Source: Chryseobacterium sp. MA9
GTDB taxonomy: Bacteria > Bacteroidota > Bacteroidia > Flavobacteriales > Weeksellaceae
Direction of reading: 5' to 3'
Length of the DNA: 64,000 nt
Assembly (NCBI RefSeq): GCF_024399315.1
Contig: NZ_CP075170.1
Span: 930,001 to 994,000 of the forward strand
The notes beneath the pieces were generated by a model. It saw only the letters and a program-made list of their open reading frames with translations, was not told the DNA's origin and ran no database searches. Position numbers and translations under genes: made by a program. Shown piece after piece: positions 35,923 through 45,607 of the stretch. The stretch's first letter is position 1. The number at the start of each line of letters is the position of its first letter.

Positions 35923-36000
35923 ATTTTATCTCAGATAAAATCCTCACGCCTTAAAACATATTGTTTTGGGTCTTATTTGCGCCTTTACGTTTTCCAACCA
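35923..36000. repeat. Intergenic palindromic repeat, copy B (one side)
   Basis: ATTTTATCT and AGATAAAAT form a short dyad, followed by TCCTCACGCCTTAAAA and then TTTGCGCCTTTACGTTTTCC (35978-35997). The last part is the same as in copy D and a variant of the ends of copy A. It lies between convergent genes. Confidence 0.65.
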
Positions 36001-36022
36001 AGAAATAAGCAATCTACTATAA

Positions 36023-37513
36023 TCACCCAACCAATCCCTTTACATTTTTTGAAAATACTTCAATTCCTTTGTTCATCTCTTCAAAATTAAGATCTCCAAA
36101 TCCCAGACGCATAGCCGTAAGCCCTTTATTCTGATACAGCAATGTTTTTGGAATAAAAAGATTGTCTTTCGCACAATTCCGGCTCAACTGCATTAGATTC
36201 AGCGGAATATTCCATTCCAGCCATATTGCAAGCCCTCCGGAAGGCTTTTGAAAAGTAATAAGATCCCCAAGATTCTCTTCCAGCAACGCAGAAAAATGAT
36301 CACGCCTTTCCTGATAGACTTTTAAAGACTTTTTCAGATAACGGTTAATTTCCCCTTCTGCAATCATCTCTCCAAGCGCTCTTTCCATCAGAATATCTCC
36401 CTGACGGTCTATAATTCCAAGATATTTACGCATTTCTGTCATCAGATTCTCAGGAGCAACAATAAATCCCGTCCTGAACCCCGGAGCCAAAGACTTCCCG
36501 AAAGAACCGATATAGATCACCATTCCATTCGTATCGGCGCTGGCTAAGGGAAGAATAGGACTTTTGTCGTAATGGAATTCATAATCATAATCGTCTTCCA
36601 GAATAATAAATCCGTATTCGTTGGCAAGCTCTAACAGCTCAAATCTTCTCTGAGCACTCAAAGCAACGGTAGTAGGATAGTGGTGATGAGGTGTCAGATA
36701 AAGCATCCGTATTTTCTGCTTTTTACAGGCATCCCGCACGCTTTCTACCATAATTCCTTCTTCATCAATGGGAATCGAAACAATATCAACTCCAGCTTTC
36801 ATAAAGATCATATTGACGGAAAAATAGCTCAAAGCTCCCACCAATACGGTATCACCAGCAGAAAGAAGAATTTCGGAAACAATATAAATACTCATTTCCG
36901 TACTTCGGGTGATGAGCAGATTGTTTTTAGAAATAGGAAGTCCACGGGAAAGATTCAGATACTGGGATAAATGTTCTTTAAAAAATTCACTTCCGTCATG
37001 ATTATAATGCCCAAAAGCTTTCTGATTGGATTTACGCTTCAGGATAGAACTGTAAAACCGTGAATGCTGTCCGATTTGGGTTAAACGGATATCCGGCACA
37101 CCATCATTAAATACATACTCACAGTCCGAATGTTCAAAAGGATTATCTAGAATATTGGATGTTTTAAATGAAAAACCAGTCGAAATTGGATAGTTTTGAA
37201 GGTTGTTTTGCTCAAAATCGTTCAATTTAACAGGTTTTTCCTGATCTTTTCCGATCACAAAAGTTCCTTTGTTTGGTAAACTCTCCGTCCAGCCCTGGGC
37301 CGACAATTCATCGTACACCGCAACAGCTGTATTTCTGTGGATTTCCAACATTTCACTGAAGGTTCTAGTCCCGGGAAGCTTCGTTCCGAAAGGTAAAAAG
37401 CCTCTCTGAATCGCATTGATCAGCTGATTGGCAATCTGTAAATAGATAGATGTCTCTGATTTTCTATCAATCTTAATAAAACTTTCGTAAGGAATTTTAA
37501 CCGGACTATCCAT
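36023..37513 (-). CDS. MocR/GntR regulator with an aminotransferase-like domain
   Basis: 496 residues. A GntR winged helix occupies about 20-90 (YLQIANQLINAIQRGFLPFGTKLP, then HRNTAVAVYDEL). A fold-type I aminotransferase domain follows (about 130-490) with DDYDYEF and the PLP lysine K340 in GSFGKS. Members such as PdxR, GabR and TauR sense PLP or amines. Here the gene is divergent from a biotin operon, so it may control biotin synthesis; classic PdxR control of vitamin B6 is the alternative but no pdx genes are in the window. Confidence 0.88.
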   Translation of the reverse strand: MDSPVKIPYESFIKIDRKSETSIYLQIANQLINAIQRGFLPFGTKLPGTRTFSEMLEIHRNTAVAVYDELSAQGWTESLPNKGTFVIGKDQEKPVKLNDFEQNNLQNYPISTGFSFKTSNILDNPFEHSDCEYVFNDGVPDIRLTQIGQHSRFYSSILKRKSNQKAFGHYNHDGSEFFKEHLSQYLNLSRGLPISKNNLLITRSTEMSIYIVSEILLSAGDTVLVGALSYFSVNMIFMKAGVDIVSIPIDEEGIMVESVRDACKKQKIRMLYLTPHHHYPTTVALSAQRRFELLELANEYGFIILEDDYDYEFHYDKSPILPLASADTNGMVIYIGSFGKSLAPGFRTGFIVAPENLMTEMRKYLGIIDRQGDILMERALGEMIAEGEINRYLKKSLKVYQERRDHFSALLEENLGDLITFQKPSGGLAIWLEWNIPLNLMQLSRNCAKDNLFIPKTLLYQNKGLTAMRLGFGDLNFEEMNKGIEVFSKNVKGLVG

Positions 37514-37579
37514 AATATCAAAACTGGCACCATGTAACCATCCGGCAATATACTACTTTTGACATCAAAATAAAAATCT

Positions 37580-38203
37580 ATGGAATTTCATCAGCTGTTA
37601 AAAAAAATTGTACAGGAAGGAAGTACCCACGCCAAATGGCTGAATACACTTTCTTTTATGGAAAATGCCGGTGCAAGAAAAATATCAAAATGTGAACATC
37701 CTACTCTGGTTTCTCAGATCCAGTTGAAACATGCTGCTGAAGAGCACCGCCACGCTTATTATTTAAAAAAGCAGATCGGGAAAATAAATACTGAACTCTG
37801 CAAAACCTACGAAAGCACAGAGCTTCTGGCACCTATCGCAACAAGTCAATATCTTCACTCATTGGATATTAAAGCCTGCCGTTATCTTCAGAAAGCATTC
37901 AATCTTAATGAAATAGATATTAAATATGCAGCCTATCTTTTTGTAACTTATGCTATTGAGGTTCGTGCAGATGAGCTTTATCCCGTTTATCAGCAGGTAC
38001 TTACTGAAGCTTCTTCCAAAATTATGGTAAAATCTATTATTCTTGAAGAAGAAGGGCATCTGGAAGAAATGATCCATCAGCTCAATGAATTTTCTCCAGA
38101 CTGGAAACACCATGCAGACCATATTCTGACCATAGAAAAAGAACTTCATGAAGAATGGATTAATGCTATTACTCAGGAAGTAGCTCAGTTGAATTATGCT
38201 TAA
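37580..38203 (+). CDS. Ferritin-like diiron protein coupled to bioF (function unknown)
   Basis: 207 residues, all-helical. It shows the E / ExxH / E / ExxH metal pattern of ferritin-like diiron oxygenases: E28, E55 with H58, E127 (or E132), and E157 with H160. It lies 66 bases from the MocR gene and overlaps bioF by eight bases, so bioF translation depends on it. No bioC, bioH, bioG, bioI, bioW or bioZ is in the window. An oxidative step that makes the pimeloyl precursor is therefore an attractive guess, but nothing in the sequence proves it. A rubrerythrin- or MiaE-like role is possible. TACTTTTG (37554-37561) is a possible -7 box. Confidence 0.7.
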   Translation: MEFHQLLKKIVQEGSTHAKWLNTLSFMENAGARKISKCEHPTLVSQIQLKHAAEEHRHAYYLKKQIGKINTELCKTYESTELLAPIATSQYLHSLDIKACRYLQKAFNLNEIDIKYAAYLFVTYAIEVRADELYPVYQQVLTEASSKIMVKSIILEEEGHLEEMIHQLNEFSPDWKHHADHILTIEKELHEEWINAITQEVAQLNYA

Positions 38204-39305
38204 CAATAGCTCTAGCTTTCAGGAATCTCTTGACAAAAGAAAAGAGGAAGGAACATTAAGACGGTTACGGCTTCAATCTGATGGAATTGATTTTTATTCC
38301 AATGATTATCTGGGATTTGCAAAAAGTAAAGAACTTCAATATTTACTGCTGCAAAAGGTTATGAATAATCCTCAACTGCTTTCCGGAAGTACTGGTTCAA
38401 GGTTAATCAGCGGGAATAGTGAAATTGCAGTTTCTGTTGAAAATGAAATTGCTCAAAAGCATCAGTTTGAATCTGCATTACTTTTTCCGTCCGGATATAA
38501 CGCAAATCTGGCTTTGTTTTCCACACTTCCAAATCGTCATGATGTAGTTATTGTGGATGAACAGATTCACCGGTCGGTACACGATGCCTGCAAACTTTCG
38601 AATGCTAAAAAATTGAAATTCAAGCATAATGATTTTGAAGATCTTGAGAATATTTTAAAAAGACAGGAAGGACATTGTTATATCGCTATAGAAAGCCTTT
38701 ATTCTATGGAAGGAGATTTTGCTCCTATTCAGGAAATCGCTGCACTTGCCGACAGATATAAAGCCTCTCTGATTGTAGATGAAGCCCACGCATTCGGAGT
38801 TTTTGGATATGGACTGATTGAAAAATATCAATTACAACATCAGGTTTCAGCTGCAGTTGTGACCTATGGAAAAGCTCTAGGAGCTCATGGTGCGGTAATT
38901 CTCTGTAATGAAACGGTGAAATCTTACCTGATCAATTTTGCAAGTCCGTTCATCTATACTACTTCCGCACAGGATTTCCAGTGGATGAGTATAAAAACAG
39001 GATATGAATTTTTAGATCAGCATCATGAACTGGTGGTAAAACTTCAGGATAATATTAAAATTTTCCGAAGTCGAAATTTACGATCTCCATCAGCAGAAAC
39101 AAGTCCGGTTCAGGCTATTCTAATCCCGGATAACCAAAGATTAAAAGAATTACAGGACACTTTATCTGAAGAAGGATTTTTAACCTACTCCATATATAGC
39201 CCCACAGTAAAAGAAGGAAGTGAACGGTTGAGAATATGCCTTCACAGCTTTAATACAGAAGAGGAAATTAGGAAACTGGCAGGAATTATTAAAGAATTTG
39301 TTTAA
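38196..39305 (+). CDS. bioF: 8-amino-7-oxononanoate synthase
   Basis: 369 residues of fold-type I PLP enzyme. GSTGSRLISGN, VDEAHAFG (D195, H198) and TYGKALGAHG with K226 as Schiff-base lysine define BioF. It condenses pimeloyl-ACP or -CoA with alanine, the first dedicated ring-building step of biotin. It starts inside the last codons of the diiron gene. It is about 15 residues shorter than the E. coli enzyme but has the complete set of motifs. Confidence 0.95.
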   Translation: MLNNSSSFQESLDKRKEEGTLRRLRLQSDGIDFYSNDYLGFAKSKELQYLLLQKVMNNPQLLSGSTGSRLISGNSEIAVSVENEIAQKHQFESALLFPSGYNANLALFSTLPNRHDVVIVDEQIHRSVHDACKLSNAKKLKFKHNDFEDLENILKRQEGHCYIAIESLYSMEGDFAPIQEIAALADRYKASLIVDEAHAFGVFGYGLIEKYQLQHQVSAAVVTYGKALGAHGAVILCNETVKSYLINFASPFIYTTSAQDFQWMSIKTGYEFLDQHHELVVKLQDNIKIFRSRNLRSPSAETSPVQAILIPDNQRLKELQDTLSEEGFLTYSIYSPTVKEGSERLRICLHSFNTEEEIRKLAGIIKEFV

Positions 39306-39374
39306 GGTAAAAAAGGGAAATACAGCAATTTTCTCGAAAAACTTTCAAACCACGAATCACGAATCTCGAAACCC

Positions 39375-39989
39375 ATGAAATTATTTATAACAGGAATAGG
39401 AACCGAAATAGGAAAAACAGTTTGCTCAGCCGTTTTGGTTCAGCATTTTAAAGCAGAATACTGGAAACCAATACAGTCCGGAGATCTGCATTATACGGAC
39501 AGGCATAAAATTGAAGAATGGACAGATACTAATGTGTGCCATTCGGAAACTTACCGTTTACAGCTGGCTGCATCACCACATCAGTCCGCTAGAGAAGAAA
39601 ATATTACCATCAATCTGAATGATTTCCAATTACCAGAAACAGAAAATCCATTGATTGTAGAAGGAGCCGGAGGTCTTATGGTACCCATATCCGACACTAC
39701 TTTTATGATTGATCTGATTGAAGAATTAAGTCTTCCGGCAGCATTGGTAATCAGAAATTATTTAGGCTGCATCAATCATAGCTTGCTCTCAATCCTGGCT
39801 TTACAACAGAGAGGAATTCAGTTGGAATATTTAATTCTTAACGGAGATTTTCCGGAAGATACAGAAAGAGTAATCTGCAGTTTTATCGAAAAAGAAGCAA
39901 AAATTATAAAGATTCCCGAAATCAAAAATACGGATAAAGAATCTATACAACATGCTGCAAAGCAATTAACAATAACAAAAATAAGATAA
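39375..39989 (+). CDS. bioD: Dethiobiotin synthetase
   Basis: 204 residues with the P-loop GIGTEIGKT (7-15), the substrate segment WKPIQSG and [11 protein letters not shown]. It closes the ureido ring of dethiobiotin with CO2 and ATP. It follows bioF by 69 bases and overlaps bioB by one base (TAATG). Confidence 0.94.
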   Translation: MKLFITGIGTEIGKTVCSAVLVQHFKAEYWKPIQSGDLHYTDRHKIEEWTDTNVCHSETYRLQLAASPHQSAREENITINLNDFQLPETENPLIVEGAGGLMVPISDTTFMIDLIEELSLPAALVIRNYLGCINHSLLSILALQQRGIQLEYLILNGDFPEDTERVICSFIEKEAKIIKIPEIKNTDKESIQHAAKQLTITKIR

Positions 39990-40972
39990 TGGATACAAAA
40001 ACAACATTGAGAAACAACTGGACTAAAGAAGAAATTGAAGAAATTTATCATCTTCCCCTGATGGAACTGATCTATAAAGCAGCCACCATACACCGCGAAT
40101 GGCATGATCCTTCCGAAGTACAGATATCCACTTTATTATCCATCAAAACCGGCGGATGTCCTGAAGACTGCTCATACTGTGGACAGGCTGCCCGTTATCA
40201 CACGAATATCAAAGTACAGGCCTTATTACCTACAGAAACCGTAATTGCCCACGCTCAGAAAGCAAAAGATTCCGGATCTTCAAGATTCTGTATGGCTGCA
40301 GCATGGCGTGAAGTGCGTAATAATCGTGATTTTGACAGGGTAATTGACATGGTAAAAGGGGTAAACGATCTTGGTCTTGAAGTATGCTGCACACTGGGAA
40401 TGCTTACCGAAGAACAGGCTGTCAGACTACAGGAAGCAGGATTATATGCCTACAATCACAATCTGGATACTTCTGAGCAGTATTATGAAGAAATCATCTC
40501 TACCAGAACTTTTGATAACAGGATTAACACAATAAATAACGTAAGAAAAGCAGGGATCACAGTGTGTACAGGAGGAATTATCGGACTTGGTGAAACCCAC
40601 AGAGACAGAATTTCAATGCTTCTAACTTTGGCAACAATGCCAAAACATCCGGAATCTGTTCCTATCAATGCTTTAGCCAGAGTAGCAGGTACCCCATTAG
40701 CGGATAATGAAAAAGTAGACACCTGGGAAATGGTAAGAATGATCGCTACAGCAAGAATTGTAATGCCTTCTTCTATGGTAAGATTAAGCGCCGGCCGTAT
40801 AGAAATGTCAGAAACAGAGCAGGCATGGTGCTTTATGGCAGGAGCTAATTCTATTTTTACAGGAGAAAGAGAAACTTTATTGGTAACGCCTAATCCGGGA
40901 GTTTCTGAGGATATGCAGATGCTTCAGACATTAGGATTGAAACCAATGATGAAAAAAGAAACTTGCTGTTAG
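39989..40972 (+). CDS. bioB: Biotin synthase (radical SAM)
   Basis: 327 residues. The radical SAM cluster ligands are C57, C61 and C64 (CPEDCSYC), and the YNHNLDTS segment and RxSAGR block are characteristic. It inserts sulfur into dethiobiotin using a sacrificial second FeS cluster. It is translationally coupled to bioD by one-base overlap. Confidence 0.97.
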   Translation: MDTKTTLRNNWTKEEIEEIYHLPLMELIYKAATIHREWHDPSEVQISTLLSIKTGGCPEDCSYCGQAARYHTNIKVQALLPTETVIAHAQKAKDSGSSRFCMAAAWREVRNNRDFDRVIDMVKGVNDLGLEVCCTLGMLTEEQAVRLQEAGLYAYNHNLDTSEQYYEEIISTRTFDNRINTINNVRKAGITVCTGGIIGLGETHRDRISMLLTLATMPKHPESVPINALARVAGTPLADNEKVDTWEMVRMIATARIVMPSSMVRLSAGRIEMSETEQAWCFMAGANSIFTGERETLLVTPNPGVSEDMQMLQTLGLKPMMKKETCC

Positions 40973-41344
40973 AAAATTATGAATGATAAAATAATGAGTG
41001 ATGAGTTGGATTGCTGGTATTATAGCACTTATTATAAAATTTGTTTTTGAATTTTTATAAACTGCTTTAAGCAGATGTAAGTTCGAAAATGCAAAGATGT
41101 AAATATTTTTAAGGCGCAAGAAAATCAAAGATTTAAGAGATAGTGCAGATTTTTTTTATAGTTATCTGCTTAATTTACATAATCTGTGAGAGGCTAAAAT
41201 TTGCAATGTTAAATCCTTGCGCCTTAAAATATTCGCAATCTATGATGAATTTGCGCCTTTGTATCAATCCAACATTTCAACCTATTCAACTAAATTATTG
41301 TTAAATCCAATTTCATCACTCATTATTACTTTTTACATCAATAT
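40973..41344. other. Intergenic region bioB-bioA with palindromic repeat copy C
   Basis: 372 bases without a gene. AATATTTTTAAGGCGCAAG (41102-41120) is inverted as CTTGCGCCTTAAAATATT at 41216-41233, and the flanks GCAAAGATGTAAA (41091-) and TTTGCGCCTTTG (41251-) extend the symmetry. bioA is thus separated from bioFDB by a transposon-like or REP-like element of about 190 bp. A separate bioA promoter must lie in or after it. Confidence 0.6.
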
Positions 41345-42637
41345 ATGAATACAATAACAAAAGAAATCAGCCTGCAGCAAAGAGACAAAATGGTCAACTG
41401 GCATCCCTATACGCAGATGAAAACAGCTGATGATATTATTCCTATTGTAAAAGGAAAAGGAATTTACCTGTATGACAATGAAGGAAAAAAATATATGGAT
41501 GTCGTTTCATCATGGTGGGTGACGTTACATGGACATTCTCACCCTTACATTGCACAACGTGTTTTTGAACAGTTAAATACACTGGAACAGGTTATTTTTG
41601 CAGGATTTACGCATGAACCCGCTGTAAAACTTTCGGAAAATTTACTCAAGCTTCTTCCGGCTGGTCAGGAGAAAGTCTTTTATTCGGATAATGGCTCTAC
41701 AGCAGTAGAAGTTGCTTTAAAAATGTGCATTCAATATGCATACAATAAAGAGAAAAAGAAAACGAAGATTTTAGCTTTTAAAAATGCGTATCACGGGGAT
41801 ACTTTCGGAGCGATGTCTGTAAGTGGAAAAAGCTTCTGGACAAGACCTTTTGAAAGCATGCTGTTTGAAGTTATTTTTATTGACACACCCAATGCAGAAA
41901 ACCTGGAAAGTCTGCGCAAACAGATTAAAGAACTGGCTGCTGAAGTAGCCTGCTTTATCTATGAGCCGTTAGTTCAGGGCGCTGCAGGAATGTTGATGTA
42001 TAAATCTGAAGATCTTAACCAGCTGATGAAATACTGCAGGGAAGAAGGTATTCTTATGATTCAGGATGAAGTTTTTACAGGATTTGGTAGAACAGGTAAG
42101 CTTTTCGCGGCTGATTACCTTACGGAAAAACCGGACATTATGTGTTTTTCAAAAGGACTTACAGGAGGAACCATGCCAATGGGAATCACGACCTGTTCTG
42201 ATGAAATTTACAATGCCTTTCTTTCCGATGATCGTCATAAAACCTTATTTCACGGGCATTCGTTTACAGCTAATCCTTTAGCCTGTACAGCGGCTCTTGC
42301 CAGTATGGAACTATTACTTACAAACGAAACTCAAATGAATATCAACCGCATCACTCATCAACATTCGGAGTTTGTGAAAGCACTTGCTTTTCATCCTCAT
42401 GTAGAAAAGGTTCGTCAGATCGGAACTATTTTAGCTTTCGATTTTAAAACCGGGAATGGTACTTCTTATTTCAATGAAATAGGGAAGAAGCTTTACAATG
42501 AATTCTTACAGAGAGGGATTATTATGAGGCCGTTAGGAAATGTAATCTATCTGGTTCCGCCATATTGTATTACCTCCGAAGAATTGGATTTTGTATATCA
42601 GAATATTATTGAAGTTCTGGATCAGTTTATAGAATAA
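41345..42637 (+). CDS. bioA: Adenosylmethionine-8-amino-7-oxononanoate aminotransferase
   Basis: 430 residues, class III aminotransferase. WHPYTQMK at the start, SSWWVTLHGHSHP, DEVFTGFGRTG (D241) and FSKGLTGG with K270 are the BioA signatures. It converts KAPA to DAPA with SAM as amino donor. It follows bioB after a repeat-bearing gap rather than being directly coupled. Confidence 0.95.
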   Translation: MNTITKEISLQQRDKMVNWHPYTQMKTADDIIPIVKGKGIYLYDNEGKKYMDVVSSWWVTLHGHSHPYIAQRVFEQLNTLEQVIFAGFTHEPAVKLSENLLKLLPAGQEKVFYSDNGSTAVEVALKMCIQYAYNKEKKKTKILAFKNAYHGDTFGAMSVSGKSFWTRPFESMLFEVIFIDTPNAENLESLRKQIKELAAEVACFIYEPLVQGAAGMLMYKSEDLNQLMKYCREEGILMIQDEVFTGFGRTGKLFAADYLTEKPDIMCFSKGLTGGTMPMGITTCSDEIYNAFLSDDRHKTLFHGHSFTANPLACTAALASMELLLTNETQMNINRITHQHSEFVKALAFHPHVEKVRQIGTILAFDFKTGNGTSYFNEIGKKLYNEFLQRGIIMRPLGNVIYLVPPYCITSEELDFVYQNIIEVLDQFIE

Positions 42638-42680
42638 ATGATCCCTTCTGGTAATAATTATTTTTAATTTTTTTAAATGT

Positions 42681-42714
42681 ACCTTATAGGTTCTGGGAAC
42701 CTATAAGGTTTTTA
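42681..42714 (+). terminator. Terminator of bioA
   Basis: A perfect 13-bp stem (ACCTTATAGGTTC and complement) with a three-base loop, then TTTTTATT. Confidence 0.88.
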
Positions 42715-42746
42715 TTCAAATGATTACTAATTGGTATTAATCCTCT

Positions 42747-42899
42747 TTAAAGCTCCTGTTCCGCCTTCTTCAAAATATGAATCAGTTCTTTCAATTCATC
42801 TTTATTGAAATCCAATAACTTCTGGTTAAAATGATTGGGCGGAATTTTTATATAATTAACCCACGAAGAAAGGTTGCTTTTGTATAATGCTGTTAAAAT
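42747..42899 (-). pseudogene. C-terminal gene remnant of unknown family
   Basis: The minus strand has about 50 open codons that read like a real protein end (SNLSSWVNYIKIPPNHFN, then a helix rich in Glu and Lys, ending EQEL), but no start codon, and an in-frame stop lies at the upstream end. Size and composition suggest the tail of a decayed gene. I do not recognise the family. Confidence 0.35.
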
Positions 42900-42914
42900 T
42901 TAAAGAGCAAGAAT

Positions 42915-42948
42915 AAAAAAGGATAGAACCGAAAATCTATCCTTTTTT
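42915..42948 (-). terminator. Terminator of the MFS gene at 42969-44174
   Basis: AAAAAAGGATAGA and TCTATCCTTTTTT form a perfect 13-bp stem with an eight-base loop, just after the stop of the minus-strand gene. Confidence 0.85.
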
Positions 42949-42968
42949 ATTGTATTTAATAATTATTT

Positions 42969-44174
42969 TTAATCTTCTACACATTTATTTCTTGCAGCCT
43001 TCATTCCAAAATACAACATCAATAATACCGCAAAGCTTAACAAATAAAATGAGCTGTTCCAGGAAATATCCCAATCATGAAGCTTTCCAAACAACGGAGG
43101 ACCAAAAGCTGCAATCATATATCCTACAGACTGGGCCATTCCGGAGATCTTAACAGCATTAATACTGCTTTTCGTTCTCGTAGAAAAAAACAGAATAGAT
43201 AAACTGAAAGATAAACCGTTGGAAATTCCTATGATCACAGCATTCGCATAAATCCACTGAGATTTCATGAAAACAAACATCATCGTACTTCCAAACATCA
43301 GGGCGCAGATAAAAAGGATCATCAGTCTCTGGTCTTTCATCTTGCTGGCAATAATCGGACAGCAGAATGTCACAGGAATCATCGTAATCTGGATTACAAA
43401 GAAAACCCATCCGGAACTTTCCCCCTGCATATGAAAATCTGCAAGAAATGAAGGCAGCCAGGCCACCAGACAATAATAGAATAAAGACTGAAGCCCCATG
43501 AAAATACTGATATTCCATGCCTGGGCAGATTTAAACATATTAAAATCAGAAGTACTGAGTGCCGTTTTGGGCTGACTCGGATTTCTTTTATTAAATATAA
43601 ACTCCAATGCTAAAACAAGGAAACCCAATGCAGCAATAACCAACCAAATCCCTAGAGAACCTTTCCATCCAAACCCAGTCAGTTCCCCGATTTTCACACT
43701 GAAACCAGAAGCCAAAGCTGCAGTAAGATTCATGGATACTGCAAAAATCCCAGTCATGAGACCAATCTGCTTCGGAAAATTATTTTTAACATATCCCGGA
43801 GTGACCACATTTCCAATACATATTCCTAAGCCAATGAATATAGACCCTAAAAACAACAGCCAGAGAGATCCGCTGATTCTTAAAAATAAGCCAAAACTTA
43901 AAATAATAAGAGAATACATTAGAAGTTTACTGATTCCAAGTTTATTAGAAAACTTACTCACCAGCACAGAACATGCAGCAAACATAAACAGTGGAATAGA
44001 GGTAAGCAGACTTACCTGAAAATTATCCAGCTTCAATGCATCTCTTACTTCGCCCAATACAGGGGCAACTGCCACAATCGGAGAACGGAGGTTACTGGAA
44101 ATCAATATAACTACCAGAACATTAATGATTAATAAAACATACGAAGCATTCTTTTTTACTTCACTCTTCATCAT
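42969..44174 (-). CDS. MFS transporter, CynX/NimT family
   Basis: 401 residues, 12 membrane segments. The SSNLRSPIVAVAPVLGEV start and the GLGICIGNVVTPGYVKN block belong to the CynX/NimT group (cyanate and nitroimidazole transporters). A divergent AraC regulator lies 71 bases away, a layout also found for E. coli nimT and nimR. Export of a small toxic compound is likely; the substrate is not known. It has its own terminator. Confidence 0.88.
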   Translation of the reverse strand: MMKSEVKKNASYVLLIINVLVVILISSNLRSPIVAVAPVLGEVRDALKLDNFQVSLLTSIPLFMFAACSVLVSKFSNKLGISKLLMYSLIILSFGLFLRISGSLWLLFLGSIFIGLGICIGNVVTPGYVKNNFPKQIGLMTGIFAVSMNLTAALASGFSVKIGELTGFGWKGSLGIWLVIAALGFLVLALEFIFNKRNPSQPKTALSTSDFNMFKSAQAWNISIFMGLQSLFYYCLVAWLPSFLADFHMQGESSGWVFFVIQITMIPVTFCCPIIASKMKDQRLMILFICALMFGSTMMFVFMKSQWIYANAVIIGISNGLSFSLSILFFSTRTKSSINAVKISGMAQSVGYMIAAFGPPLFGKLHDWDISWNSSFYLLSFAVLLMLYFGMKAARNKCVED

Positions 44175-44189
44175 AATAAAAACTTTTGA

Positions 44190-44213
44190 ACAAAATTAAC
44201 ATAGTAATTTTGT
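44190..44213. promoter_or_regulatory. Inverted repeat in a divergent promoter region
   Basis: ACAAAATTA and TAATTTTGT form perfect 9-bp arms separated by six bases between the MFS and AraC genes. Each arm contains a TAATTTTG match to the -7 box, one for each direction, so the dyad may be the facing promoters, the regulator site, or both. Confidence 0.5.
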
Positions 44214-44245
44214 TTAATTTTGCCAAAGTTTTAACCTGAAACGAC

Positions 44246-45028
44246 ATGAATGCTAACGACAGCATAAAAATAGATGAACTGAAAAAGCCTTATTTCGTAT
44301 GGTTTGAAGAAAACTGGGTTCATGATAATGTTCTTCATCACCATCAGAAAGGCCAGCTTGTGTACGTTGAGAATGGTTTTCAGTATATTACTATTGAAGA
44401 AAAAATCTATCTCCTTCCTCAAAATCATGCTGTATGGATACCTCCAAATGCCGTCCACAAAACAAATTCCCATTCTGAAAAGATCAAACTGATGATCATG
44501 TTTGCGGAGATCAGTACCAAAGAACCTTTCTACCATGAAGTGAATGTATTCTCTGTTCCTCCAGTTTTGAAGGAAATGATAAAATATGCAGAGAAATGGT
44601 CTAAACTGATGACTTCGGATCATAATGAGAACCTATTCCTGAAAGCACTGTTCAACGAACTTCCGCAGTTTGTAGAACATTCTCTGACATTTCATATCAG
44701 CCTTCCTAAAGATAAACGTCTTGCTAAAGTCATAGAGCATCTGCACAATCATTACCGCAATGAAATCAAAATGGAAGACCTAAGTGATAAAGCCCTTTTA
44801 TCTTTCCGTACACTGGAGCGAATTTTCAAAAAAGAAACAGGTCTTACCCTAAGCAAATACCAGCAAATGCTTCGTATCATCAAGAGTCTGGAGCATTTAA
44901 GTTCTGGGAATCTTACGATTTCAGAAACAGCTTATGAAGTAGGGTACAAGAGTGTTCAGTCCTATACAAGAAGCTTTCAATCTGTGATGCAGTTCAGGCC
45001 AACTGATTTTATTAAAACAATTCAATAG
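44246..45028 (+). CDS. AraC-family regulator with an N-terminal cupin domain, NimR-like
   Basis: 260 residues. The N-terminal cupin (HHHQKGQLVYVENGF, PQNHAVWIPPNAVH, about 30-90) is followed by an AraC HTH (about 160-258, with FRTLERIFKKETGLT and RSFQSVMQF). Divergent orientation to a CynX/NimT-type exporter makes it the probable inducer-dependent regulator of that exporter. Confidence 0.88.
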   Translation: MNANDSIKIDELKKPYFVWFEENWVHDNVLHHHQKGQLVYVENGFQYITIEEKIYLLPQNHAVWIPPNAVHKTNSHSEKIKLMIMFAEISTKEPFYHEVNVFSVPPVLKEMIKYAEKWSKLMTSDHNENLFLKALFNELPQFVEHSLTFHISLPKDKRLAKVIEHLHNHYRNEIKMEDLSDKALLSFRTLERIFKKETGLTLSKYQQMLRIIKSLEHLSSGNLTISETAYEVGYKSVQSYTRSFQSVMQFRPTDFIKTIQ

Positions 45029-45607
45029 CCGTTTAAAGCAATTACAGAGGCGGGTGAAATATAGAGAAAAAGAGACTTATCGAGATCTTAAAACTTTGAG
45101 TATTCCTTTATAGAAAAGCAATTAAGTTATTTTAAAAATGATATAATTCACATTTCAAATCATTTTCCACTTCAACAGCCAATATTCAATTATGACATTA
45201 TTGAATACAAAAAGGTCTCCACGAATGGAGACCTTAAAAAAACACAAATGATGAAAAAAAATTATTTCGATTCACAAATATAAGCAAAAATCATATTATG
45301 CAAAACATTATAAGCTCATTTTTTTTAAAAATTATTTATTTTAAGCAAAAATAACTATTCTCTAAATGATTTTAGTTTTCTTTAAGATTCCGAAATTCTT
45401 TATACAAAAACATATCCTGCTAAATATAATTCGCGTCCTGATGAATTGTATGCTGTATTTTATGACAAACAGAGAAGCTGCAAGAAGTGAATTATTATAA
45501 AAATAAAGCTTTTCTAAAACAATGTTCAAACAATAGTTTAACTTTTTTGTGACTCTACTCATAAAAATATAAAGAATTTTTGCCGTAATTTCTCCAAAAC
45601 ATATTGC
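45029..45607. other. Large intergenic region with a strong hairpin
   Basis: About 580 bases. AAGGTCTCCA-CGAA-TGGAGACCTT (45212-45235) is a perfect 10-bp stem. On the minus strand it is followed by a T run (TTTTTG), so it would terminate a leftward transcript, yet no convincing gene lies to its right. The rest is AT-rich with only short ORFs that lack family features. Confidence 0.4.

Noticed and set aside
40973..41344. Biotin-responsive riboswitch before bioA
   Set aside because: No biotin riboswitch class is known, and the symmetry in the gap is explained by the dispersed repeat.
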